DNA of 64,000 nt from Paenibacillus mesophilus (GCF_005938385.1 NZ_VCRA01000006.1:372001-436000); one strand, 5' to 3'; positions 8,467 through 16,805 are shown, numbered from the stretch's first letter. The notes: generated from the sequence alone by a model not told the origin. Program-made: numbers and translations.

Positions 8467-8802
8467 TTATTTGGATTGTATCTTTTTCCATTTGTTGAAC
8501 TCGAGGTAATCCCTGAACTGCTCCTTCGTAACGCCGGATGCCATCGCTTCGAGCACGAGCGCAAGCCATTCGTCGTTCAACGGCTCCTTCGGCTCGCGCT
8601 CCGGCTTATTGTGCAGAATGGCGTCTACCGGAACCTCCAACGCGTCCGCAACCTTCTCGAGCATATGGATGGACGGATTGTTCTGCTTGTCCCTCTCCAT
8701 GCTGCTTATGTACGATTTCGCTACGTTCGCCTTCTCCGCAAGTTCGGAGATGGACCACCCTTTTCCAAGCCGCAGCACCCGGATTCGTTCGCCTATCCTC
8801 AC
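8467..8802 (-). CDS. sinR: SinR-type master regulator of biofilm and motility genes
   Basis: 111 residues, the same length as B. subtilis SinR. The N-terminal XRE helix-turn-helix (IGERIRVLRLGKGWSISELA, KSYISSMERDKQNNPSI) is followed by the C-terminal SinI-like dimerisation helices (LNDEWLALVLEAMASGVTKE, QFRDYLEFNKWKK). In Bacillus SinR represses matrix genes and is antagonised by SinI and SlrR. It has a good sigma-A promoter at 8850-8878. sinI follows rather than precedes it. Confidence 0.92.
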   Translation of the reverse strand: MRIGERIRVLRLGKGWSISELAEKANVAKSYISSMERDKQNNPSIHMLEKVADALEVPVDAILHNKPEREPKEPLNDEWLALVLEAMASGVTKEQFRDYLEFNKWKKIQSK

Positions 8803-9226
8803 TACCGTAACCGTCCTTTAACCGTTCTCGATCTCACTCATCGATTCCCAATATACCACACCGATCGAGGTTTGTTAATGTATTGCCGCCGGGACGATTA
8901 AGGAGACGAACGACATGCACGACCGCTTGCGCTGTTCAAGCTCCGCCTTGCTCCGGAAATGTTTCGGCTCGAATGCTGACTTCCGGCGGCCGAACCGTGG
9001 TGCCCGTATTCTCGGGCTGACGCTTACCGGACGCCACGGCTGCCGCATCTTCTTTCACTTACGCTTCTTTCCGACTGTGATGCTTGCCTTGCTTCTTTAT
9101 AACGAACATACCATTCATTATAAAGCACGACATTTACTCGACAAAATAGTCCGGTTGCCCGATTTTTGTCACGAAAAAGTTGCGATTTCCGTTCATGCTG
9201 CGACATTTTTCACCAAAAAACGTTTT
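8803..9226. other. 424-nt gap between sinR and the NSS symporter
   Basis: It contains the sinR promoter at 8850-8878. No convincing gene is seen. A plus-strand frame starting at ATG 8915 has AAGGAG 9 nt upstream but runs antisense into the symporter, and a 60-codon minus-strand frame (9024-9206) has no recognisable features. Confidence 0.5.
8850..8878 (-). promoter_or_regulatory. sinR promoter
   Basis: On the minus strand TTAACA (8878-8873), 17 nt, TATATT (8855-8850), with TG one base before the -10 (extended -10). About 50 nt separate it from the sinR start. Confidence 0.7.
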
Positions 9227-10576
9227 TTAAAACCGGATCAAGCCTACGGAATACAGGAACACCAAAATAATGAGAATCGGCGATACATAGCGCAGCAGCG
9301 TCATCCATGCCCGATACCAGAAACCGCTCAACCCCGCTTCTTCCCCGGCCCTTTTCCAGACATAGGCCGTAAACAAAGTGACGATCAGCCCTCCCAGAGG
9401 CATAAGGATATACGCTGTCGCAAAATCCACCCAGTCGAACACCGTTTTGCCGCCCGGCTGAAACGAGCCGAGCACGCCGCCGACCGAGAGAGCGGACGGC
9501 ACACCGACCAGGAAACAGACGATCGAGACGTACAGCGCTGCTTTCTTTCGGGTCCACTTCCATTTCGTAATCGAGTACGCCACGGGAACTTCCAGAATCG
9601 AGATCGCCGAGGTGAGCGCCGCAATCGCCAGCAGCAGGAAAAATAACCCCCCGAACAGCAAGCCGAACGGCATCCGGGAAAACGCCGCAGGCAACGCCAT
9701 GAACGCGAGCCCCACCCCCTCCCCGGGCTCCAGTCCGAAGGAGAACACCGTCGGGAATATGACGAGTCCGGCGATGAACGCGTACAGCAAATCTCCCGCC
9801 CCGATCGCCAGCGTGGCCGCGCCGAGCGACTGCTGCGCACTCACGTACGAGCCGTAGGTCAGCATGCAGCCCATCCCGAGCGACATGGAGAAGAAGGCGT
9901 GTCCGAGCGCGATCAGCATCGATTCGGCGTCCAGCTTGGAGAAGTCCGGCTGCAGGAAGAAGCGCACCCCTTCCCCCGCTCCGGACAGCGTCAGCGACCG
10001 GAGCATCAAGACGACGAGGATGATGAAAAAACCGGGAATCAAAAACGTATTGAATTTCTCGATGCCGCCGGAAACGCCTCTAGCCAGCACCCAGCCGCAG
10101 ATAGCCATGACGACGGCTTGCCAGAGCAGCGGCAAGTAGCCTCCGGCAAACGATGCGAATTTGCTCTTGTAGTCGACTCCGGACTGGAACAGCATGCCCG
10201 AAAACGATTCCACCGTATAATGAAGCGTCCAGCCGGCTACTACGGCGTAATAGGACATGATGAGGAACGCGGTAATAACGGACAGCAGCCCGAACGCTCC
10301 CCAGTACTTCTTGCCGGTAAGCTTCAAAAACGAGGTGGAGGCGTTCCCTCTGCCGCCCCGGCCGATCGTCATCTCCGCGAGCAGAATCGGCAGCCCCACC
10401 ACGATCAAGCAAACGATGAACAGCAGGAAAAAAGCGGCTCCGCCGTGCTTGCCAGTAATATAGGGGAACTTCCACATATTGCCAAGCCCTACCGAGCTGC
10501 CGATCGCAGCCATAATGAACCCTTTCGTAGAAAACCTGTCGCCGGAAGCTGCTCCGGATGTCCGATTGCCGCTCAT
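9227..10576 (-). CDS. NSS family sodium-dependent transporter
   Basis: 449-residue neurotransmitter:sodium symporter homologue (LeuT fold). The first helix reads RFSTKGFIMAAIGSSVGLGN followed by MWKFPY, the family signature around the sodium sites; about 11-12 membrane helices follow. Bacterial members import amino acids such as leucine, tryptophan or tyrosine; the substrate is not evident. The ATG at 10576 is preferred, with AAGGAG 6 nt upstream. The 5' leader contains a perfect 8-bp inverted repeat at 10610-10640. Confidence 0.9.
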   Translation of the reverse strand: MSGNRTSGAASGDRFSTKGFIMAAIGSSVGLGNMWKFPYITGKHGGAAFFLLFIVCLIVVGLPILLAEMTIGRGGRGNASTSFLKLTGKKYWGAFGLLSVITAFLIMSYYAVVAGWTLHYTVESFSGMLFQSGVDYKSKFASFAGGYLPLLWQAVVMAICGWVLARGVSGGIEKFNTFLIPGFFIILVVLMLRSLTLSGAGEGVRFFLQPDFSKLDAESMLIALGHAFFSMSLGMGCMLTYGSYVSAQQSLGAATLAIGAGDLLYAFIAGLVIFPTVFSFGLEPGEGVGLAFMALPAAFSRMPFGLLFGGLFFLLLAIAALTSAISILEVPVAYSITKWKWTRKKAALYVSIVCFLVGVPSALSVGGVLGSFQPGGKTVFDWVDFATAYILMPLGGLIVTLFTAYVWKRAGEEAGLSGFWYRAWMTLLRYVSPILIILVFLYSVGLIRF

Positions 10577-10609
10577 GATGCTCTCCTTATGTGGACAAGT
10601 ATTGGAATC

Positions 10610-10640
10610 TGCAACACATGCAGGATAGTTTAGTGTTGCA
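10610..10640. promoter_or_regulatory. Inverted repeat in the NSS symporter leader
   Basis: TGCAACAC (10610-10617) and GTGTTGCA (10633-10640) form a perfect 8-bp repeat around 15 nt, 34 nt before the symporter start. It could be an operator or an RNA hairpin. Confidence 0.4.
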
Positions 10641-10669
10641 ACCAAGACGCAACCTTATTCCATTTCCGA

Positions 10670-10697
10670 GTATTTTAACCTTAAAGTGGATACCCTA
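10670..10697 (+). promoter_or_regulatory. Possible forespore-type promoter
   Basis: GTATT (10670-10674), 13 nt, GGATACCCTA (10688-10697) resembles a sigma-F/sigma-G promoter ahead of the small gene at 10728 and the second ger operon. The spacing is a little short and one -10 position disagrees, so this is tentative. Confidence 0.3.
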
Positions 10698-10727
10698 CTT
10701 TTCAGTCCATCCGAAAGGAGATTATCC

Positions 10728-10886
10728 ATGCCCGAAAACCGGAAAGATGAGCCGAAGCGCGCCCGGGAACAGGAGAATGCCGCCGTTCGCGATACGTCGA
10801 CGATCGTCCCGATCACTACTCCGGCGTATTTGGAAAACAATGATTTCGAAGCCGCCGACAAAGATACTTACATCGACGAGCCGTAA
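10728..10886 (+). CDS. Small hydrophilic protein of unknown function
   Basis: 52 codons starting at ATG 10728, with AAAGGAG 7 nt upstream. The product is charged and soluble, begins MPENRKDEPKRAREQENAAV and ends in an acidic stretch, with no recognised domain. It stops 48 nt before the second ger operon on the same strand and may be its first gene. The strong ribosome binding site is the main support. Confidence 0.55.
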   Translation: MPENRKDEPKRAREQENAAVRDTSTIVPITTPAYLENNDFEAADKDTYIDEP

Positions 10887-10934
10887 TGGAGACCGCCTCT
10901 ACAGGCGAAAACGCTATTCATCAGGTGATACGCC

Positions 10935-12464
10935 ATGCCATATGCAATGAACGAACCGTTTATCCGACTGGCATTGCCGGAAAAAGTACGACTTCTTCGC
11001 CAGCTGTTCGGCAACAGCAGCGACTTGGCCGCACGGGATCTGCCGCTCGGCAAATCCGGTCAAATCCAAGCCGCGATCCTTTACATAGACGGACTGGTAG
11101 ACGCGCCGACGGTTAACGGAATAGTCGAATCGCTGCAGATATCGATGCGCACGGACGAACGGATGCCCGGGCAGCTTCACCTTCCCGAATGGCCCGCTCT
11201 GCCGGAAGATTTCCCCGTACCGGCAGCGGGTGTCCGCAGCTTGAACGAGCTGAAGGCGATCGAACACGCCCTGTTGTCCGGGGATACGATCCTGCTGCTC
11301 GGCCATCCGGACGTTTGCCTCGCCATCGATACGAGCGGCGGCGAGCAGCGAAATGTCGGCGAGCCTTCGACGGAGACGGTTGTCCGCGGTCCGCGCGAAG
11401 GCTTCACGGAAAATTTGAGAACGAACATTTCGCTGGTCCGCAGAAGAATCAAGGACGCCAACCTATGGCTGGAAATGAAACAAATCGGCCGCGTCACCAA
11501 AACCGACGTTGCCCTCATGTACATACACGGCATCGCCCAGGACAGCGTCGTGGCCGAAGCGAGAGCGAGGCTCGACCGGATCGATATCGACGCCATCCTG
11601 GAGAGCGGCTACATCGAGGAGATGATCCAGGACGAGGCGCACTCGCTGTTCCCGACGATGACAAGCTCGGAGAGGCCCGACGTCGTCGCCGCCAACTTGT
11701 TGGAAGGGCGAATCGCCATTCTCGTCGACGGAACTCCGTTCGTGCTTGTAGCTCCGGTGCTGTTCATCCAATTTTTCCAGGCTGCCGAAGACTACTACAA
11801 CCGGTACAATTTCAGCGTCATCCGCCTGCTGAGGCTGCTATCCTTCTTTATCGCGATGCTTGCCCCGGCGCTCTATATCGCTCTGACGACGTTCCATCAG
11901 GAGGCGATACCGACGCCGCTCTTGATCGGCCTTGCCGCCCAGCGCGAAGGCATCCCGTTCCCGGCTTTCGTGGAAGCGATGATGATGGAGATCACGTTCG
12001 AAATATTGCGCGAAGCCGGGGTTCGCATGCCGAGGGCGATCGGGCAAGCGGTCTCGATCGTCGGGGCGCTCGTCCTGGGGGATGCGGCCGTCCAGGCGGG
12101 ACTCGTCTCGCCGGCTATGGTTATCGTCGTCTCGCTGACGGCGATCTCCAACTTCGTCATACCGGCTTACGATTTGGCCACCTCGACGCGCATCATGCGG
12201 TTCGTGTTCATGTTTCTGGCCGCTTCCTTCGGCTTATTCGGCATTTCCGCGGGAATCGTCGCGCTCGTGCTTCATTTGTGCAGCCTGCGTTCATTCGGTG
12301 TCCCGATTCTGGCACCTTACGCCCCGCTGTCGATAGCCGGTCAGAAAGACGGGCTGCTCCGCTGGCCGCTATGGCGGCAGCATAAGCGCCCCCGGTTCTT
12401 AAGCCCGGGGAACAAAATCCGGGAGCGGAGCTCGGGACCGAAGAAACCGCCCACGCGGAAATAA
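10935..12464 (+). CDS. GerA/GerKA family germinant receptor A subunit (second operon)
   Basis: 509 residues. It shows the family motifs VVRGPREGFTENLRTNISLV, TKTDVALMYIHGI and RPDVVAANLLEGRIAILVDG, then membrane helices and a basic C-terminal tail. AGGTGA lies about 8 nt before the ATG. It heads an A-C-D-B operon, unlike the A-B-C order at 1-3780. The two A proteins are clearly paralogous but differ in their N-terminal region, so they probably respond to different germinants. Confidence 0.92.
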   Translation: MPYAMNEPFIRLALPEKVRLLRQLFGNSSDLAARDLPLGKSGQIQAAILYIDGLVDAPTVNGIVESLQISMRTDERMPGQLHLPEWPALPEDFPVPAAGVRSLNELKAIEHALLSGDTILLLGHPDVCLAIDTSGGEQRNVGEPSTETVVRGPREGFTENLRTNISLVRRRIKDANLWLEMKQIGRVTKTDVALMYIHGIAQDSVVAEARARLDRIDIDAILESGYIEEMIQDEAHSLFPTMTSSERPDVVAANLLEGRIAILVDGTPFVLVAPVLFIQFFQAAEDYYNRYNFSVIRLLRLLSFFIAMLAPALYIALTTFHQEAIPTPLLIGLAAQREGIPFPAFVEAMMMEITFEILREAGVRMPRAIGQAVSIVGALVLGDAAVQAGLVSPAMVIVVSLTAISNFVIPAYDLATSTRIMRFVFMFLAASFGLFGISAGIVALVLHLCSLRSFGVPILAPYAPLSIAGQKDGLLRWPLWRQHKRPRFLSPGNKIRERSSGPKKPPTRK

Positions 12465-12497
12465 CTTTACTTTGCTGCATCAAGGGAGTTGCAGGAT

Positions 12498-13700
12498 ATG
12501 CTGAGACAAGCCGCCGTTGCCGCGCTGCTATGCTGTTTGTGCCTTGCTCTTGCGGGATGCTGGAGCCGCCGCGAATTGAACGAGCTGTCCATTACGGTAG
12601 GACTCGGCATCGATAAGACGGGCGACCAGTATACCGTATCCACGCAAGTCGTCGACCCCGGGCAAGTGGCCACGAGGGCGGCCGGCAGCGGAACCCGCGT
12701 GCCTGTCACCGTCTACCGGGAAACGGGACCGAGCATACTCGAAGCTCTGCGCAAAATGACGACGATCGCTCCGCGCCGGATTTATTTGTCCCACCTCCGC
12801 ATGCTCATCATCGGAGAGGAGATGGCGCGCAGCGGCATCAGCGAAGCGCTGGACTTTTTGTCGCGCGGCCACGAGACCCGGACCGACTTTTTCATCGCGA
12901 TAGCAAAGGGCAGCAAAGCGGTAGACATTTTGAACGTGTTGACTCCTCTGGAGAAAATCCCGGCCAACAATTTGTTCCTGTCGCTCGAGACGTCGGCCAA
13001 ATTTTGGTCGCCCACTCACGGCATTTATCTGGACGAGCTTATCAACGGTTTGGCCGGAGAGGGGAAAAGTCCAGCCGTGACGGGTATCCGGATCAAGGGA
13101 GCGGCCGAGAAGGGGGACGTCATCCAAAATATCCAATCGATCACCCCTCCCGCCGAGCTGGAATACGCCGGGCTTGCCGCCTTCAAGAAGGATAAGCTGA
13201 TCGGCTGGCTGAACGAAACCGAGAGCAAAGGGTTCAATTATATCCAAGGGTTCGTCAAGGAAACGGCGGGACACCTCGACTGTCCGAACGGCGGCCGCAT
13301 CGTAACCGACGTCATCCGGACGTCAACCAAGGTCAAAGGTAAAGTAATCGACGGCAAACCGGCCATCGATATCATCCTGTACGCCGAAGGAGACGTCGCC
13401 GAAGTCGCTTGCGGAATCGATTTGCAAAATCCCGATTCTTTGCCGGCCCTGAATAAGATTATTAACGAAAACTACAATAAGCTGATCAAAAAAACCGTTT
13501 ACAAAGCGCAGAAAGAATTCAAAACCGACTTTATCGGCTTCGGCGACGTATTCCGCAAATCGCATCCGAAGGAATGGGACTCCTGGAAGGACGATTGGCA
13601 GGAAATGTTCGTTTCGCTTCCCGTCAACGTCCGGATGGATTACCGGATACGGAGAATCGGCACGATTACCAATTCGCTGAAGCAAGAAATGAAGGAGTGA
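12498..13700 (+). CDS. Ger(x)C family germinant receptor lipoprotein (second operon)
   Basis: 400-residue lipoprotein with signal peptide and lipobox LALAGC followed by WSRRELNELSITVGLGIDKT. The C-terminal part has the conserved KKTVYKAQKEFKTDFIGFGD. The ATG at 12498 is chosen because AAGGGAG lies 9 nt upstream; the in-frame TTG at 12489 sits directly on that Shine-Dalgarno. It lies 33 nt after the A subunit gene. Confidence 0.92.
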   Translation: MLRQAAVAALLCCLCLALAGCWSRRELNELSITVGLGIDKTGDQYTVSTQVVDPGQVATRAAGSGTRVPVTVYRETGPSILEALRKMTTIAPRRIYLSHLRMLIIGEEMARSGISEALDFLSRGHETRTDFFIAIAKGSKAVDILNVLTPLEKIPANNLFLSLETSAKFWSPTHGIYLDELINGLAGEGKSPAVTGIRIKGAAEKGDVIQNIQSITPPAELEYAGLAAFKKDKLIGWLNETESKGFNYIQGFVKETAGHLDCPNGGRIVTDVIRTSTKVKGKVIDGKPAIDIILYAEGDVAEVACGIDLQNPDSLPALNKIINENYNKLIKKTVYKAQKEFKTDFIGFGDVFRKSHPKEWDSWKDDWQEMFVSLPVNVRMDYRIRRIGTITNSLKQEMKE

Positions 13701-13706
13701 GCCGGT

Positions 13707-13940
13707 ATGTGGCCCGTCGTCGGATTGATCGCCGCAACCGCCGTCATGGTCGTCCTCGAAGTGCCGGATATGCTACGCAATCGGCTGAAGAAAGACTTGG
13801 CCGCGTTCGCCATTCTGCTCGCTGCCGGATTGGGGGTGAGCATCGCCTATACACTGCATGTCGCTGTCTGGAATCCGGTACAGCTCATAACCCGGTTTTT
13901 TATGCCGGTGAGCAAGTGGATCGAGCGATTGTTGTCCTAG
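13707..13940 (+). CDS. Small two-helix membrane protein, germinant receptor D subunit type
   Basis: 77 residues with two hydrophobic helices (WPVVGLIAATAVMVVLEVPD and LAAFAILLAAGLGVSIAYTL) separated by a basic loop. Small proteins of this form occur in many ger operons and are called D subunits; they modulate receptor function in Bacillus. The start is 7 nt after the C subunit stop. Family assignment rests on size, topology and operon position. Confidence 0.75.
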   Translation: MWPVVGLIAATAVMVVLEVPDMLRNRLKKDLAAFAILLAAGLGVSIAYTLHVAVWNPVQLITRFFMPVSKWIERLLS

Positions 13941-13964
13941 TACAGTACTAAGGGGAGACTAGCG

Positions 13965-15116
13965 TTGGAACACGGTAAAATCGCGGCCCGCCAATTTATG
14001 ATACTAGTCGTCATGTTTATTATCGGCAGCTCCATCCTTCTCGTTCCGGCGGCGCTCGGGGCGCAAGCGAAACAGGACGCTTGGATGTCCGCTATTGTAG
14101 GCGTCGCCATCGGCCTCGGCATTATCGTGCTGTTGAGCGCGGTAGGCAACCGGTTGCCCTCCCTCTCGCTCGTCGAAGCGTGCAAAGTGCTGCTGGGCCA
14201 ATGGCTCGGAACGGCGGTCGCCGTTCTTTTCGTGATTCATTCGTTTTTTTTGGCCGTGTTCATGCTCCGGTATATCGGGGATTTTATGGCTACGCAAATT
14301 ATGCCGGAGACGCCTGTCGAAGCGATTCACATCGTTTTTATTATTTTGGTCATTATGGCGTCCAAGTACGGACTGGAGACGTTTGCCCGGTCGGCGGAAA
14401 TCTTCTTGCCCTGGGTACTGCTGTTTCTTATCGTGCTTACCCTATTCGTCCTCCCCCAGATGCACGTCGATAACCTGATGCCCGTTATGCAGAAAGGATT
14501 CGCCCCCGTACTGAAGGGCTCACTTCCGCTGATCGGCATACCGTACCTGGAGCTCGTGCTGTTTCTGATGATCTACCCGCATGTCGACGACGCGTCCAAG
14601 AGAAGGCGCGCTTTCCTGCTTGGGGGGGCGATCGGAGGCACGATGATCATTCTCGTGACGATTTTGACTTTATCCGTGCTCGGCCCGTATTTGACCGTGC
14701 GGAACATATACCCGAGCTTCGCTCTGACCAAAAAAATCAACATCGGCCAATTTCTTCAGCGGATCGAGGCGCTGCTGGCAATTACGTGGTTTTTGACGAT
14801 TTTTTTCAAAACGACGGTTACGTTCTACGTGTCGGCGCTCGGGTTCGCGCAAATTTTCAAGCTGAAGCGGTATCAGTCGGTGCTTGTTCCCCTCGGCTTC
14901 CTGACGGCCATCTATGCGCTGATCGTCTATCCGGATATCGTGTACGGCATCCGGTTCGCGGGAACGATATGGACTCCGTACGCCGCCGTATACGGCTTGC
15001 TGCTGCCGCTCGTTCTGCTCGGCATAGCGATGCTCCGTAAAATCGGGGGACGCGGTCAAAGCAAAGGAGGCCCCCTGTCCGATAATCCGGACCGGAAGCC
15101 TCCACATTCGAAATAG
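13965..15116 (+). CDS. GerB family germinant receptor permease subunit (second operon)
   Basis: 383-residue endospore germination permease. It starts at TTG (13965) with AGGGGAG 7 nt upstream; no ATG is close. The N-terminal segment IAARQFMILVVMFIIGSSIL and about 10 predicted helices are typical. It is the last gene of the A-C-D-B operon; the C-terminus is short and basic. Confidence 0.9.
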   Translation: MEHGKIAARQFMILVVMFIIGSSILLVPAALGAQAKQDAWMSAIVGVAIGLGIIVLLSAVGNRLPSLSLVEACKVLLGQWLGTAVAVLFVIHSFFLAVFMLRYIGDFMATQIMPETPVEAIHIVFIILVIMASKYGLETFARSAEIFLPWVLLFLIVLTLFVLPQMHVDNLMPVMQKGFAPVLKGSLPLIGIPYLELVLFLMIYPHVDDASKRRRAFLLGGAIGGTMIILVTILTLSVLGPYLTVRNIYPSFALTKKINIGQFLQRIEALLAITWFLTIFFKTTVTFYVSALGFAQIFKLKRYQSVLVPLGFLTAIYALIVYPDIVYGIRFAGTIWTPYAAVYGLLLPLVLLGIAMLRKIGGRGQSKGGPLSDNPDRKPPHSK

Positions 15117-15188
15117 CGGCAAAAAACGTCCTCCGCTATTTTCCGGCGAACGGCAAAAACGAGCGGAATAACGGCAATATTTTCCGCT
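15112..15188. repeat. TAGCGGAA-type hairpin repeats
   Basis: Two hairpins: AATAGCGG/CCGCTATT (15112-15119, 15133-15140) and AGCGGAA/TTCCGCT (15162-15168, 15182-15188). They lie between the convergent ger permease and chemoreceptor genes. The core AGCGGAA recurs in the repeat clusters at 27501-27699 and 40343-40532. The first hairpin could also end the ger transcript. Confidence 0.6.
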
Positions 15189-15246
15189 AAACAAAACCCT
15201 CTCCCACCGCGCTCGTGCCGCTCCTGTCTCCGCTTCGCTCACTTAC

Positions 15247-16128
15247 TCACTTCAGCGAATCGGCAATGCCTGCAAGCCGCCCCGCCAGTCCCGCCACTTC
15301 GCCGACGGCCGTGACCATTTGCCTAGTGGCCGCTGCCTGTTCGTTGCTTTTCTTGGCGCTGTCCTCGGAAGCCGACGTGATCGCCTTCATTTTGTGGCCG
15401 ATTTGCCCGGTCAGCTCGGCAATTTTCTCGGCGTTCTCCTTGGATTGCACCGACAGCTTGCGGATTTCCTCGGCGATAACGGCGAAGCCCCGCCCGTATT
15501 CTCCGCTTCGGGCCGCCTCGATGCTCGCGTTCAAGCCGAGAATTTGCGTCTGGGTCGCCACATTGCGGATAAAGGCGAGCATCGCTCCGATCTGCTCGGA
15601 GATGCGCTGCACCTCCTTGATCTGCCCGGCCAAATGACGCTCGTTCGTATCGATTTCGCCGGCCGAGGCGGCAATCCGTCCGATCCCCTCGGTAATGCCT
15701 CCCGCGTTAAGCTGCAGCGCAGCAGCCACCTCCTGCAAATCATGGCCGACCCGCTGCACAAGCTCCCGGTTCATGCCGCGTATGCGCGTCGACAAGCCTT
15801 TCATCACCCGCCATGCCAGACCGCCGTCCTCGAGCATCAGCCTGCGGAACGCCTCTTCGTGCAGCTGCGCCAGCTTCACGTCTCCCGCCGCGACCGCCGT
15901 ACCGCTGCGCGGCAAGCCCTCGAGCAGCGACATTTCCCCGAAGAAGTCGCCTTTGCCGAATTTCGCCACCGGAATACGCTTGCCGTCCTGCTCCAAAAAT
16001 AGTTCCACCGTACCGTTCAGCACTACATACATATGGTCGCCCGCATCCCCCGCGCGGAACAGCACTTCGCCGCGGCGTTTGCTTACGACCTTGCCGGCGT
16101 CGATCATCGCTTGCTCGTTGAGGTCCAT
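15247..16128 (-). CDS. Soluble chemoreceptor: cNMP-binding domain plus MCP signalling domain
   Basis: 293 residues with no membrane segment. Residues about 10-120 form a Crp-like cyclic-nucleotide-binding domain ([39 protein letters not shown]). After a helical linker, residues about 190-290 hold the methyl-accepting chemotaxis hairpin ([20 protein letters not shown] then [14 protein letters not shown]). This would couple a cytoplasmic ligand to CheA/CheW arrays. The signalling helices are short relative to classical transmembrane receptors. No chemotaxis genes are nearby. Confidence 0.88.
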   Translation of the reverse strand: MDLNEQAMIDAGKVVSKRRGEVLFRAGDAGDHMYVVLNGTVELFLEQDGKRIPVAKFGKGDFFGEMSLLEGLPRSGTAVAAGDVKLAQLHEEAFRRLMLEDGGLAWRVMKGLSTRIRGMNRELVQRVGHDLQEVAAALQLNAGGITEGIGRIAASAGEIDTNERHLAGQIKEVQRISEQIGAMLAFIRNVATQTQILGLNASIEAARSGEYGRGFAVIAEEIRKLSVQSKENAEKIAELTGQIGHKMKAITSASEDSAKKSNEQAAATRQMVTAVGEVAGLAGRLAGIADSLK

Positions 16129-16315
16129 AGGTCCCCTCCCCCCTTCATGCGGCGATTGCCAGAAAAGCTATATAAGTCGAAACTCGATTGATTAGGCCTT
16201 TAGTCACACCCTTAATCATAGCACACGGGAAACGGTCCAAACAGACGAACAACGACCGTTAACCAAAAAGAAACAAAACGGATGCCGGCCCATGCCAAAA
16301 TCCGTTATAACGAAA

Positions 16316-16414
16316 CGTTCCATGGAACGGCGGCCGCCGATGCGATATGATGAAATCACCTTAGGAAAGGAGTGATGCTCAAGATGATAAACAAGGTGAT
16401 TTCGGTTTAAACCG
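16316..16414 (+). promoter_or_regulatory. Palindrome cluster around a short frame
   Basis: Elements in order: a 14-bp palindrome CGTTCCATGGAACG (16316-16329), an overlapping CGGCGGCCGCCG (16328-16339), a possible -10 TATGAT (16346-16351), then GAAATCACCTT (16352-16362) as the inverse of AAGGTGATTTC (16393-16403). AAAGGAG (16366-16372) lies inside that loop, followed by ATG 16375 opening an 11-codon frame to TAA 16410. An 18-bp palindrome (16400-16417) covers the stop. The -35 is weak. Confidence 0.45.
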
Positions 16415-16424
16415 AAACAGACCG

Positions 16425-16457
16425 ACCCCGGCGATATCGCCGGGGTCTCTGATTTTT
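16425..16457 (+). terminator. Strong terminator of the short transcript
   Basis: A 22-bp perfect palindrome (arms ACCCCGGCGAT and ATCGCCGGGGT, 16425-16446) is followed by CTCTGATTTTTT. The T-run gives plus-strand polarity. Confidence 0.85.
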
Positions 16458-16553
16458 TACGGGCCTCTTCGCCCTCGGACAGATGTTTAGATTGCGGGAC
16501 GGAGACGCCCGAAACAAGAACACCCGGCAGCCGATGCTGTCGGGCGTTCTTGT

Positions 16554-16805
16554 TCATTCCCTCAAAGCGTCCCTCAGCCGGCTCGACATGACGCCCGCCT
16601 GCGCGGTGCGAAGCTTGCGGAGTTCCTGCTTCAACCGTTCGTTCTCGGCGTGCAGCCGTTCGGCCTTGTCCCGCTCCGCGGCTTCACGGCGCTCCGCCTC
16701 GTCCACGAGCCGCAGCAGTTCCTCGCAGACGAGGCTTTGATCCTGAAGCCGCTGCCGCAGAACGGTGCGTATCGTTTCATAATCGGTATGTGTGGCGTCG
16801 TTCAC
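16554..16805 (-). CDS. Small coiled-coil protein of unknown function
   Basis: 83 residues, almost entirely helical, with a heptad-like charged stretch (LVDEAERREAAERDKAERLH and AENERLKQELRKLR). No domain is recognised. It reads as a stand-alone gene between namA and the short transcript, supported by amphipathic composition rather than by homology. Confidence 0.55.
   Translation of the reverse strand: MNDATHTDYETIRTVLRQRLQDQSLVCEELLRLVDEAERREAAERDKAERLHAENERLKQELRKLRTAQAGVMSSRLRDALRE

Larger units (their letters stand above)
16129..16553. other. 425-nt gap holding a palindrome-rich short transcript
   Basis: No long gene is supported here. Between 16316 and 16455 a chain of perfect palindromes surrounds a ribosome binding site and an 11-codon frame and ends in a very strong terminator. 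Positions 16129-16315 show nothing else recognisable. Confidence 0.6.

Noticed and set aside
9024-9206. 60-codon minus-strand frame
   Set aside because: Only GGTGA precedes it, no domain, and composition is not clearly coding.
8915-9646. Plus-strand frame after sinR with AAGGAG before its ATG
   Set aside because: It runs antisense deep into the NSS symporter and the protein looks like a shadow. The ribosome binding site alone is not enough.
16216-16557. 113-codon minus-strand frame
   Set aside because: It crosses the strong plus-strand terminator and palindromes at 16316-16446 and has no homology signal.
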